Below are positions 18,699-26,444 of a DNA stretch of 61,524 nucleotides, one piece after another (position 1 is the first letter of the stretch; every line of letters begins with the position of its first letter). The translations under genes and the position numbers were made by a program. Under the pieces are notes generated by a model. The model was not told the DNA's origin and did not search any database. It saw only the letters and a list, made by a program, of their open reading frames with translations. Source of the stretch: Tannerella forsythia (GTDB taxonomy: Bacteria > Bacteroidota > Bacteroidia > Bacteroidales > Tannerellaceae). The stretch spans positions 1 to 61,524 of the forward strand of contig NZ_JUET01000075.1 of assembly GCF_001006485.1 (NCBI RefSeq), in the 5' to 3' direction.

Positions 18699-19302
18699 CC
18701 AATTTAAAATTCAAATGTAAATTAATACATGCAACACGAAGTAAAGAAGATAAAAGGTTTTTCCCTTCTATCTTTAGATCAAAAACTTTACTTTAGTGCT
18801 GACCGATGAAAAAGAAAAATCATTTAACCCCAAAGGACAAAGGTACACAATTTTTACATTGTTCAAGCAAAGCTGTACGTAAGGTTTTATTGTTCGATTT
18901 GCTTTACCAATCTCTCTTTTTTATGGGAAAGAGGATTAAATGAATAGACAAACACACTTGTCAAGCTATATCCATCCTCAAGAGAAACGTTTGATAAGCA
19001 TAATGAAACGGATAGTAAAAGAGTGTTCAATGTTAATTGTATCCATGTAGGAAAGCGGCAAAAGAGTTGAAGTGTTAAAAAAGCACAATGCTTATCCTGC
19101 CGTGCAATATTGCTTCTTTCGTGTATCGTCGGTTAAATAGGTGGAATATAGTATAATATAATTAAAATGTGTAAAAAATCAAACTTCGAATCTCTCAAAA
19201 ACAAATCTTTCGCATCTTTGCAAAACGCTGTTGCATTTCATCCTTGAATCTGCGCATGTGCAAAAATAATTTTGCCGGTAGAAAACTACAGAAAAAAACA
19301 AC
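18699..19302. other. 600-base AT-rich gap, no convincing gene
   Basis: The stretch between mscS and tRNA-Ser holds no convincing gene. One rightward frame at 18806-18943 could encode 45 residues starting MKKKNHLTPKDKG, but it has no recognisable family or strong ribosome-binding site, so it is not called. AT content rises sharply compared with the genes on the left, which suggests decayed DNA next to the integration hot spot. Confidence 0.4.
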
Positions 19303-19310
19303 TATCTTTG
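19303..19310 (+). promoter_or_regulatory. -7 promoter box for tRNA-Ser
   Basis: TATCTTTG ends 28 bases before the tRNA. No clear -33 element at 19-base spacing. Confidence 0.6.
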
Positions 19311-19338
19311 CACAGGTTTTTGGAAGCAAAAAACCTAT

Positions 19339-19423
19339 GGAGAGATGGTAGAGTGGTCGATTACAGCGGTCTTGAAAACCGCCGTACCGAAAGGTACCGG
19401 GGGTTCGAATCCCTCTCTCTCCG
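19339..19423 (+). tRNA. tRNA-Ser (anticodon TGA), probable ICE integration target
   Basis: GGAGAGA (19339-19345) pairs with TCTCTCC (19416-19422); discriminator G. The loop CTTGAAA gives anticodon TGA. A long variable arm (GTACCGAAAGGTAC) makes it a class II tRNA, as expected for serine. The integrase gene begins only about 310 bases downstream with no gene in between, so the 3' end of this tRNA is the likely attachment site of the mobile element. Confidence 0.95.
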
Positions 19424-19481
19424 CTGGAAGGTTTCAGAAGGTCTTCACAAGGGTCTTCAAATTAGCCTTCAAAAAGCAGAT

Positions 19482-19513
19482 AATCGTTGTAAAATCAAGG
19501 TTTTACAACGATT
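19482..19513. terminator. strong hairpin terminator after tRNA-Ser
   Basis: A perfect 13-base inverted repeat AATCGTTGTAAAA / TTTTACAACGATT (19482-19494 and 19501-19513) with a six-base loop is followed by TTTC. It lies inside the presumed left end of the element and would isolate the integrase from tRNA transcription. Confidence 0.75.
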
Positions 19514-19583
19514 TTTCTTTGTATATAGCCCCATTGCCTGATGGCATAAATCCACTTTTGACAATCATCTCTCGGTCATATTC

Positions 19584-19717
19584 TGCTACACATAGTGCTA
19601 CAGAAAAATTGTAGCAACAAAAAATGTAGCAGTGACGAGGTTCTGAATACCAATTTGACGGCATCAATTCTTTCTCTTTCAATGGTTTAGATAGTAACTT
19701 TGTAGCCGAGTGCTACA
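19584..19717. repeat. array of TGCTACA/TGTAGCA repeats upstream of the integrase
   Basis: Exact copies of the 7-mer TGCTACA occur at 19584, 19596 and 19711, and its reverse complement TGTAGCA at 19610 and 19625. A 6/7 match (TGTAGCC) lies at 19701 over the integrase promoter. Such oriented short repeats near an integrase end resemble arm-type binding sites used by lambda-type and CTnDOT-type integrases, and the promoter-overlapping copies could allow autoregulation. Function is inferred. Confidence 0.55.
19695..19702 (+). promoter_or_regulatory. -7 promoter box of the integrase gene
   Basis: TAACTTTG, 33 bases before the start codon, matches TAnnTTTG and overlaps one of the TGTAGC repeats. 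Confidence 0.6.
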
Positions 19718-19734
19718 CTAAAGAATGATGCATT

Positions 19735-20958
19735 ATGAGAATGAATTTCAAGGTATCCTTCTACCTACGCTCAAACTATGAGAATAAAGAAGGGAAGTCG
19801 CCTGTTATGCTCCGTGTATTTCTGAATGGAGAGATGGCAAATTTCGGTTCCACGAAAATCTTCGTGGACAAAACATTGTGGAATAACACAGGTAGTCGTC
19901 TTAAAGGTCGCACCACCGAAGCCTTGTCGGTCAATGCCGCATTGGACTCCATTTCCACTACACTGAATAGTATTTTCCACAAGTTTGAGAATGATGAAAC
20001 CCTGTCGTTGGACAAGATCCGTTCGTACTTTGTCGGAAAAGACAGAGAATACACTACTTTCCTTCCTGTGTTCGACAAGTTCAATGATGACATCAGGCAG
20101 CGTGTTGGGCATACCATCAGTCAAGACAGCTTGCAGAAGTACAGTGTCCTTAGAAGACACTTTCGGGAGTTTCTATCCTATAAGTACGCTCGCAAGGACA
20201 TCAATCTGACAGAACTCACACCTGCCGTGGTTCAAGACTTTGAGTTATATTTGAGTACCGTTGCCGGATGCTCTTATAACACCTCGGTCAAGAAGATGAA
20301 GACGCTTAAAACCATAACTATCTATGCACAGAAGCGTGGGTATCTGTTGCACGACCCATTCCTCAATCACCGCTTCCACTTAGAGCCGGTAAACCGAGGT
20401 TTCCTCACAGATGAGGAAATACTGAAGATTGCCAACAAGGAACTGGGTATCCAACGGTTGGAACAAGTACGGGATATGTTCATCTTCTCTTGTTTCACAG
20501 GTTTGGCATACATCGATGTGGCCAACCTTACGCCCGAGCATATCGTTACGCTTGACGACAAGCAGTGGATTATGACCAAACGGCAGAAGACGAGCGTGGA
20601 GACGAATGTCCTTCTACTGGATATTCCCAAGAGCATCATTGCCAAATACAACCACAAGACCTATCGCGATGGCAAGCTCTTTCCCATTCTGAGCAATCAG
20701 AAAACAAACTCTTACCTCAAAGAGATAGCCGACCTTTGCAGCATCAAGAAGAACCTTACCTTCCACCTTGCCCGACACACCTTTGCGACGATGTCGCTCA
20801 GCAAGGGTGTACCGATGGAAAGCGTGAGTAAGATGCTCGGTCACACGAATATTAAAACTACGCAAATATATGCTCGTATCACCAACAAGAAGATTGAGCA
20901 TGACATGGAGCAGCTTGCGAACAAGCTCGGAAAGTTCAATACAGCGATGGGCGTTTAA
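19735..20958 (+). CDS. int: tyrosine recombinase (integrase) of the CTnDOT type
   Basis: A 407-residue site-specific integrase that excises and integrates the element. An N-terminal arm-binding domain (residues about 1-95) is followed by a SAM-like core-binding domain and a catalytic domain. Catalytic marks are the Lys in TKRQKT, HLARHTFATM (His-x-x-Arg), GHTNIKTTQIYARI with the nucleophilic Tyr at about residue 377. In the first catalytic box (CFTGLAYIDVANL, about residue 253) the usual Arg is replaced by Ala, as in IntDOT-family enzymes that have a non-Arg residue there. The gene sits at the left end of the element, next to tRNA-Ser and the repeat array. Confidence 0.95.
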   Translation: MRMNFKVSFYLRSNYENKEGKSPVMLRVFLNGEMANFGSTKIFVDKTLWNNTGSRLKGRTTEALSVNAALDSISTTLNSIFHKFENDETLSLDKIRSYFVGKDREYTTFLPVFDKFNDDIRQRVGHTISQDSLQKYSVLRRHFREFLSYKYARKDINLTELTPAVVQDFELYLSTVAGCSYNTSVKKMKTLKTITIYAQKRGYLLHDPFLNHRFHLEPVNRGFLTDEEILKIANKELGIQRLEQVRDMFIFSCFTGLAYIDVANLTPEHIVTLDDKQWIMTKRQKTSVETNVLLLDIPKSIIAKYNHKTYRDGKLFPILSNQKTNSYLKEIADLCSIKKNLTFHLARHTFATMSLSKGVPMESVSKMLGHTNIKTTQIYARITNKKIEHDMEQLANKLGKFNTAMGV

Positions 20959-20991
20959 TCAGATTGTACAACTATAAAATCAGACATCATT

Positions 20992-21465
20992 ATGAAATCT
21001 ACAGAAAAGAAAGAACTGTCCTACTTCCGTTTGAAGTTGGAAACTTACCTCAACGAGCATTTTCCCGAAATGTCGGGAAACAATCCATTCATTACAGCAC
21101 GGTCGGATGAAGCGCTGACTGCCTACTGTGATGCCGTGGCACAAGGCTTCTCTCATCCCGAAGCCGAGAGTATGGCAAGCGAAGTCCTGTATCAAGGGCT
21201 GCATTTCTCCCGATACGATACCCTTGTTTCCGTCTTGGAGCGGGAGTTCGAGCAGGAACTGCCGTCACCTCTTCCCGAAAAACTCGCTCCGATACTGCTA
21301 AAAAACAAGGCGATACAAAGCGTATTTGCCAAGTATGACCTTACAGACGACTTTGAGGCAAGTCCGGAATACGAACACCTCTACACCGAACTGACAGGCA
21401 CGATAGTCCTCCTTATCGAAAGCAATCACCTGCCTACAATAGGCGGAGGGAACGATACCGTATAA
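20992..21465 (+). CDS. DUF1896 family protein
   Basis: A 157-residue soluble protein that starts MKSTEKKELSYFRLKLETYL and has the conserved acidic, helical character of the DUF1896 family, which is found almost only in Bacteroidetes conjugative elements. No catalytic motif is visible and no function is established. It starts 33 bases after the integrase stop and is probably co-transcribed with it. Confidence 0.8.
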   Translation: MKSTEKKELSYFRLKLETYLNEHFPEMSGNNPFITARSDEALTAYCDAVAQGFSHPEAESMASEVLYQGLHFSRYDTLVSVLEREFEQELPSPLPEKLAPILLKNKAIQSVFAKYDLTDDFEASPEYEHLYTELTGTIVLLIESNHLPTIGGGNDTV

Positions 21466-21523
21466 TCACCCAACATCGGAAGCGTTTCAGTATCAAGAGC
21501 CAAGATATGTACTCCGCTTCACA

Positions 21524-21554
21524 CGACAAGGGACAAGCTCTTGTCTTTGTGTCG
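21524..21554. other. hairpin after the DUF1896 gene
   Basis: CGACA...GACAAG pairs with CTTGTC...TGTCG across a very short loop. It has no T tract, so it may be a processing or regulatory structure rather than a terminator. Confidence 0.35.
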
Positions 21555-21599
21555 CGCACTATCTTGTCCACGCTCTTGAAACTCTAAAATGCTTCTGAT

Positions 21600-21947
21600 A
21601 TGGATATACAAGTTATGAATACAGACGTTCACAATCCCGCTTTCATTCGGGCAGGACAATCCAATGATACTCGTAAGGAGGAACCCCAAGGTTCTCCCAT
21701 GACACCTATGCTTCATATACGATGGTCTCGCATTATCGAATTGACTTTGCTTATCGCTATCATTGTCGGTGCGGTCTATCTTCTCTCCAAGTTAGTCACA
21801 CCCCAAGTCGTAACAGCCGTAACGGTCATTGCAGGTTTCCTGATACTGCGCTTTATAGTCCGGATAATCCTAAAAGTGACATTTACGCTTCTGAGCTTTC
21901 TTTTCTGGCTGGCGATACTCTGCGCCATCCTGCTCTGTGTGCTTTGA
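21600..21947 (+). CDS. small membrane protein of unknown function
   Basis: A 115-residue protein with a soluble N-terminal 45 residues and two to three closely spaced hydrophobic segments (IIELTLLIAIIVGAVYLL, VVTAVTVIAGFLILRFIV, FTLLSFLFWLAILCAILLCVL), so it should sit in the inner membrane. ATG at 21600 is used; another ATG lies six codons in. No family is recognised. It is followed by a terminator-like hairpin. Confidence 0.6.
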   Translation: MDIQVMNTDVHNPAFIRAGQSNDTRKEEPQGSPMTPMLHIRWSRIIELTLLIAIIVGAVYLLSKLVTPQVVTAVTVIAGFLILRFIVRIILKVTFTLLSFLFWLAILCAILLCVL

Positions 21948-21985
21948 ATAGCACGTTTCTGTAAGGCTTTCATTCTATTTCATCA

Positions 21986-22018
21986 GGTGGTTATCTCTCA
22001 CGGAGATAGCCACCTTTT
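21986..22018 (+). terminator. rho-independent terminator after the small membrane gene
   Basis: GGTGGTTATCTC (21986-21997) pairs with GAGATAGCCACC (22003-22014) with one G-U pair and is followed by TTTTCTTTTT. Confidence 0.8.
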
Positions 22019-22111
22019 CTTTTTGCTACTATGGCATAGCACTTCTGCTTCCAGCCCACAGCTCCACATTATGCGGTGTAGCTCAAGATTAGTGCTGTTC
22101 CTTTTTGTTCG

Positions 22112-22230
22112 CAAAGGTAGTTACGGGGATGATGGACTGCACAAGGTCGAGCCTAAAGGTTTGTTTGGAAATCTCCACACCTGCGGGTCGTATTTTCCGC
22201 CAAAACCTTGTGCCAGTCCCACCCCGCTAC
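22112..22230 (-). ncRNA. candidate structured RNA or regulatory element in a 347-base gap
   Basis: Between the terminator and the next gene is a long compensating fold: GTAG..CGGGG (22117-22128) with CCCCGCTAC (22222-22230), and inside it GGACTGCACAAGGT (22134-22147) with ACCTTGTGCCAGTCC (22205-22219). On the minus strand TACCTTTG (22119-22112) fits the -7 consensus just at the edge of the fold. No open frame fits. It could be a structured RNA, an operator region or part of a recombination site. The strand is a guess based on the -7 box. Confidence 0.35.
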
Positions 22231-22294
22231 CTTGATATTGCTATAAAAGGAATCAGCATACTCCGATCTTTGGACGCATAAAAAAAATGTCGCT

Positions 22295-22726
22295 ATGGAT
22301 AAGCAGAAAGTAAATACAACATCTTCGATGAAAGAAAAAGGATATAGCTTCTCCTCTCATTACCGCATTAACCCTGTGGCTAAAGAAAGTGAGCAAGTGG
22401 TGGCTACCAAGTTCGTGCAGTGGGATGTACCTTTATTGGAGACCCTTAGAGAGGGTCCTGTTTATCTCCTGCGTGCGAAACTCAATCGTGGCGAGCGTAT
22501 GAGCCGTGAGGAAAAGGATTGGCTTTGTGAAGCGGTGAACTCAAACACCTATTTCAGAACCGCCGTACCACTACGAGGATGGAGGTTTGACTTTTTCGAT
22601 GTATTGAAGAAATATCTTGTCAATCAGTATGGACAATGGTCAGAGTATTACGCTCCCGACCGCACCAGCCTAAGAGCCTACCTATATGGGCGCATCAATC
22701 AGATAGTAGAAATCCCTAAATACTAA
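22295..22726 (+). CDS. conserved hypothetical protein of Bacteroidetes conjugative elements
   Basis: A 143-residue soluble protein, rich in aromatic and charged residues (FRTAVPLRGWRFDFFDVLKKYLVNQYGQWSEYY-like tail). No catalytic motif or membrane segment is visible. It precedes the PcfK gene by 6 bases, so the two and PcfJ form a small operon. Function unknown. Confidence 0.6.
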   Translation: MDKQKVNTTSSMKEKGYSFSSHYRINPVAKESEQVVATKFVQWDVPLLETLREGPVYLLRAKLNRGERMSREEKDWLCEAVNSNTYFRTAVPLRGWRFDFFDVLKKYLVNQYGQWSEYYAPDRTSLRAYLYGRINQIVEIPKY

Positions 22727-22732
22727 AGGACG

Positions 22733-23152
22733 ATGAAAGGAACAGAACATTTTACCCGAACGATAGCCGAGTACTTGAACCAGCGTGCTATGACAGACCC
22801 CTTGTTTGCACCCAACTTGAAGAAACCCCACAAGAACATTGAGGAGTGTGTAACCTACATTTTGAACGAAGTACAGAAAAGCGGTTGCAATGGCTTTGAT
22901 GACGATGAAATCTACTCTATGGCAGTCCACTATTACGATGAGGATAATATAGAGATAGGAAAGCCTATCAACTGCCAAGTGGCAGTCAATCACGTAGTGG
23001 AACTCACGGAGGAAGAGAAAGCAGAAGCACGGCAGGAAGCCATTAAGCAATATCAGCGAGAGGAACTTGCCAAGATACAGAAGCGGAACGAACGCCCCAA
23101 GAAAGTACAGCCCCAAGCACCCCAACAGCAAACCTCACTATTCGATTTGTAG
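22733..23152 (+). CDS. PcfK-like protein
   Basis: A 139-residue protein matching the PcfK-like family: MKGTEHFTRTIAEYLNQRA at the start, a central DDDEIYSMAVHYYDED acidic region and a Gln/Pro-rich tail ending QQQTSLFDL. PcfK was first noted on the enterococcal plasmid pCF10; it is always paired with PcfJ and its role is unknown. It ends 3 bases before the PcfJ gene. Confidence 0.85.
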   Translation: MKGTEHFTRTIAEYLNQRAMTDPLFAPNLKKPHKNIEECVTYILNEVQKSGCNGFDDDEIYSMAVHYYDEDNIEIGKPINCQVAVNHVVELTEEEKAEARQEAIKQYQREELAKIQKRNERPKKVQPQAPQQQTSLFDL

Positions 23153-23155
23153 CCT

Positions 23156-24430
23156 ATGAAACCGAGAAATAAGTTTGAAAAAGCGGTACTTGATGAAAGC
23201 AAGAACCTCCGCCCTATAACCAAGACACAATGTAAGTGGGCATTTCGTGAGTGTATCTTCCATTACGCCTACCGCTTGCCCAAAGGTCGCACCACTTGTA
23301 TGGATTGTGGGCATAGTTGGACAATGGAAAAAACAACGGACACTTGCACCTGCCCCCATTGCGGGGCAAGGTTGCAAGTCAAAGAAACCTTTGAGCGTAA
23401 ATTGAAACAGAAGCAGTATTTCACTACTCTAACCACTTGTGGAGAGTATCAAGTACTAAGAATGTTCCTCCTTTCCGCAGAAATTGAGAAAGGTTGCAAG
23501 GCTCAACATTATACCTTTGAAATAGGTCAATATTGGTGGAATGCACAAGGACGAAAGACGATAGTTGCCGTTCAGAGAGTGTTGGGCAGATACATCGACA
23601 CCTTTTCCTATTGCTCTCCTATGGCAGTCAGAAACGATAATGAAGCCTACCGCCATATATCATACTCTCCGATATATCCTAAGTTCAAGGCAATAGACAC
23701 GCTACACAGAAATGGGTTTAAGGACGATTTTCACGGCATTGCTCCGATAAGACTTATTCCTGCCCTTCTCTCCGACTGCCGAGTAGAAACGCTGATGAAA
23801 GCCGAACGATATGAGGATTTGAAGTACTTTCTTTCCCAAAACAAGGGGATTGATAACTATTGGGACGTGTATAAATTAGTGCTTCGCCACAATTATAAGG
23901 TAAGCGATATTGTCCTTTGGTGCGACTATGTGGATATGCTCCAAAGATTGGGCAAAGACACGCACAATCCGAAGTTTGTTTGCCCTCCCGACCTTATAGC
24001 CGAACACAACAAACGAGAAAGCGAACTTCGCAGACAACGAGAAAAAGAGGAAATAGAGCGGAAGCGACAGAAGGCAATCGAGGACGAGGAACGCTTCCAA
24101 GCACTCAAATCCAAGTTCTTTGGGATAGCCTTTTCGGATGGAACTATCCAAGTGAGAGTATTGGAAAGTGTGCAGGAACATTTGGAAGAGGGAGTATCAA
24201 TGCACCATTGCGTATTTTCCAACGAATACTACCTCAAACCGAACTCGCTTATTCTCTCTGCCACGATTGAGGGCAAGCGAGTAGAAACGATAGAGGTAAA
24301 TTTGGATACGCTCCAAGTGATGCAAAGTCGTGGAGTATGTAATAAAAATACGGAATACCACGAGCAGATAGTAAACCTTGTGAATGCCAATCGAGGTCTT
24401 ATAAGCCGAAGAATGAGAGCGACAGCATAA
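23156..24430 (+). CDS. PcfJ-like protein
   Basis: A 424-residue PcfJ-family protein. Two pairs of CxxC (CMDCGHSW and CPHCGARL) near residue 50-75 suggest a zinc ribbon, and the C-terminal part holds the family pattern VQEHLEEGVSMHHCVFSNEYY. A highly charged coiled-coil stretch rich in Glu, Arg and Lys (RRQREKEEIERKRQKAIED) lies before it. Its role in conjugation is not established; it forms a pair with PcfK. Confidence 0.85.
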   Translation: MKPRNKFEKAVLDESKNLRPITKTQCKWAFRECIFHYAYRLPKGRTTCMDCGHSWTMEKTTDTCTCPHCGARLQVKETFERKLKQKQYFTTLTTCGEYQVLRMFLLSAEIEKGCKAQHYTFEIGQYWWNAQGRKTIVAVQRVLGRYIDTFSYCSPMAVRNDNEAYRHISYSPIYPKFKAIDTLHRNGFKDDFHGIAPIRLIPALLSDCRVETLMKAERYEDLKYFLSQNKGIDNYWDVYKLVLRHNYKVSDIVLWCDYVDMLQRLGKDTHNPKFVCPPDLIAEHNKRESELRRQREKEEIERKRQKAIEDEERFQALKSKFFGIAFSDGTIQVRVLESVQEHLEEGVSMHHCVFSNEYYLKPNSLILSATIEGKRVETIEVNLDTLQVMQSRGVCNKNTEYHEQIVNLVNANRGLISRRMRATA

Positions 24431-24457
24431 AGTATGAACCATTAAATTATCAGAGAT

Positions 24458-24712
24458 ATGAAAACCGAGATTGAAAATATTATTATTAATTGGGCGGACG
24501 AGATACCGCACATACTCATCAGGGTTATCAACGCGATAACCCTATCCGACAACAAAGAGGAGTTAAGGTCGGCTATCAACAAAATAGCCGAAGAAACGGA
24601 ACTTGATAAGTTCTTTGCATACGGCTATGGCGCACATCACTTTTGGCTCACACACCGCAAGGTATCCAATGGAGAGCCAAAGAGATACAGATTATTAAAG
24701 GTGGAGTTTTAA
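24458..24712 (+). CDS. hypothetical protein
   Basis: An 84-residue acidic protein with no recognised family (MKTENIIINWADEIPHILIR-like start). It follows the PcfJ gene by 27 bases in the same direction and ends before a strong bidirectional terminator. Confidence 0.5.
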   Translation: MKTEIENIIINWADEIPHILIRVINAITLSDNKEELRSAINKIAEETELDKFFAYGYGAHHFWLTHRKVSNGEPKRYRLLKVEF

Positions 24713-24756
24713 GGTTATAAAGAGGACAGTTTACAAGGTGCAGAATAAAGGCAAAA

Positions 24757-24782
24757 GCCACGCAAATTTCGGTTTGCGTGGC
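24757..24782. terminator. bidirectional terminator between PcfJ operon and tra operon
   Basis: GCCACGCAAA (24757-24766) pairs perfectly with TTTGCGTGGC (24773-24782). It is followed by TTCTTTTCTTTG on the plus strand and preceded by AAAGGCAAAA, giving T-rich runs in both directions. It separates convergent transcripts. Confidence 0.85.
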
Positions 24783-24880
24783 TTCTTTTCTTTGTCTTTG
24801 AACCAAGCCAGGCGACCAAAAGAAAAGAAGCAAAAGAAAGTCGCAAAGAAAGGATACTCCTTAAGTTGGTCATTCTCAAA

Positions 24881-25381
24881 TTATGGGAGGTAAAACAGCG
24901 CAAACTCCACCTGTCTCCGTCTCACCAACCCTTGCAGGATTTTCCCCTCATATCGGCAGAACGAAACATACTCCTTATAGAAGTTCCTGTCCCCTGCTTC
25001 TATCTTTTGAAGCAGTCGGCTCTTAGGATGTTTGCCATAACCGAGCAAACGACCGACACCTACATTATAGGATAGCAAGGTCAACAACAAGGCATCTTTT
25101 CCATACCCTTTGAAGTATTCAAATCGCTTCATCAAATCGGCACGGAGCAGGGCGTCCGCCTGCCGTTCCGTCATATTGATAGTAAAGTTCTCTCCCGGCA
25201 ATAGCCTATGCCCATATCCAACGTATGGATAATGCTCTCTCCCGTGTAGTCCCTCAAAGTATTTCACGCAGACGACCACCCTCTCAAAAGGAGGCAAATC
25301 TGCCAACCGCACCTTGCGCTGGGCAAGGAGTGGCTGACAGACTATACACAACATACAAAATCCTATCAAGCGCTTAGCCAT
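24881..25381 (-). CDS. phage-type lysozyme of the conjugation operon
   Basis: About 166 residues of the lysozyme (T4-type, glycoside hydrolase 24-like) fold. After a signal peptide (FCMLCIVCQPLLAQ) comes KYFEGLHGREHYPYVGYGHRL with the catalytic Glu, and LLSYNVGVGRLL further on. It probably opens the peptidoglycan for the transfer apparatus. The frame extends upstream into traQ, but ATG at 25379-25381 leaves only an 8-base overlap and gives a proper signal peptide. It is the last gene of the leftward tra operon. Confidence 0.8.
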   Translation of the reverse strand: MAKRLIGFCMLCIVCQPLLAQRKVRLADLPPFERVVVCVKYFEGLHGREHYPYVGYGHRLLPGENFTINMTERQADALLRADLMKRFEYFKGYGKDALLLTLLSYNVGVGRLLGYGKHPKSRLLQKIEAGDRNFYKEYVSFCRYEGKILQGLVRRRQVEFALFYLP

Positions 25382-25850
25382 CCACATTGCTTGTTCGATG
25401 TATGGCAGGTACAGCGGATTTCTCCTCCTTTTCATTATTGAAACTGAAGGTCAGTTGCTGCATCCTACCGTGATTATCCTCTACATACACATCAATCGTC
25501 TGGCGGTCGGTGGAGAGTGAAGTGTAGTACAAACGAAACAAATCTTTGTTGAGCGGATAGCGGTCGTTGGGCTTGAAGACCATACCATTATCCATTCTCA
25601 GCGTTCCCTTGCCATCGGACTGGAAATATCGGATGGTGTAACGAGTGTCGGCAAAGTCTCCTCCTCGCTTTAGGGTACAACGTATCTCCGCCGTCTGCCC
25701 TTTTACGACGTCCTTCTGAACGGGCATCGCTTCGAGCGTGAACTCATAAGACTGTTGTACATCCAACTCCCGAGTACAAGCAGATAGACAAAACACGGCG
25801 AGGGAGAGTACCCCCATTACCCAAATCGTATTCAGTATTCTTTTCTTCAT
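25374..25850 (-). CDS. traQ: conjugative transposon protein TraQ (DUF3872)
   Basis: A 158-residue lipoprotein: hydrophobic start then LSACTRELDVQQSYEF, with Cys in the lipobox. The rest is beta-rich (YTIRYFQSDGKGTLRMDNG), as in DUF3872 proteins encoded beside traO in CTnDOT. Role in mating is not known. It overlaps the lysozyme gene and follows traO by 12 bases. TraP, which lies between traO and traQ in CTnDOT, is absent here. Confidence 0.82.
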   Translation of the reverse strand: MKKRILNTIWVMGVLSLAVFCLSACTRELDVQQSYEFTLEAMPVQKDVVKGQTAEIRCTLKRGGDFADTRYTIRYFQSDGKGTLRMDNGMVFKPNDRYPLNKDLFRLYYTSLSTDRQTIDVYVEDNHGRMQQLTFSFNNEKEEKSAVPAIHRTSNVDG

Positions 25851-25862
25851 TGTTCTTGTTGC

Positions 25863-26444
25863 TTAAAAATTAAACCTGAATCCAGCTGAGAGGGCAGGAC
25901 GAAAACGATGGACATCCGTTCCGAAAAGGAAACGTCCCTGTGCCTTGACAAGAAAGAGAATCTTGTCCGTGAGGAACACTTCCACCGAACTATGCACGGC
26001 ACCTCCATAAACGAAATGGGAGCAGTCGAGCAACGTAGCTCCGTCGGGTAGCAGTTTCTTGTCCTCATTCAGTTCTTCATAGCCACCCAAAGCGGATATG
26101 CCGCCATAGAGAAACACGTTCTTGCCATTGTCTGATAGTATCGGGTGCATATAGCCGACTTGTAAGAGAGCATCTTTGAGTTTCACTTCGTACTCTCTAT
26201 ATGGCATGTTCTGCTGTTCATACTCTGCCAAGGCAAAAGCATAGTTCTCACGTTTCAGATAACGAGTGAGTGATACCCCCACTCCGAAGTTATCCTTGGC
26301 GAAAAGTTTCTCTCCCTTGATAAGGGGTACACTGCCCACAACTTCAATCCCTTTTTGCTTCGGGATTAGTCGCTGTGCGTGCGATGGCACGGCAAAAGCC
26401 ATCGCCATCACGACACAGATTGTTAATAACAGAAACTTCTTCAT
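25863..26444 (-). CDS. traO: conjugative transposon protein TraO
   Basis: About 193 residues with a signal peptide ending SHAQ and a Gly/aromatic-rich beta-strand pattern (LLQVGYMHPILSDNGKNVFLYGG, ending AGFRFNF), as in an outer-membrane-associated barrel. ATG at 26444 overlaps the traN stop (TAATG); an ATG two codons earlier is the alternative. In the CTnDOT system traO is needed for efficient transfer. Confidence 0.88.
   Translation of the reverse strand: MKKFLLLTICVVMAMAFAVPSHAQRLIPKQKGIEVVGSVPLIKGEKLFAKDNFGVGVSLTRYLKRENYAFALAEYEQQNMPYREYEVKLKDALLQVGYMHPILSDNGKNVFLYGGISALGGYEELNEDKKLLPDGATLLDCSHFVYGGAVHSSVEVFLTDKILFLVKAQGRFLFGTDVHRFRPALSAGFRFNF

Noticed and set aside
18806-18943. 45-residue frame in the gap before tRNA-Ser (MKKKNHLTPKDKG...)
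   Set aside because: No ribosome-binding site, no family and no neighbour support; chance frame in AT-rich DNA is more likely.
23156-24430. PcfJ homologue as a phage replication protein
   Set aside because: The paired CxxC and the SMHHCVFSNEYY pattern fit PcfJ, and the PcfK gene lies directly upstream.
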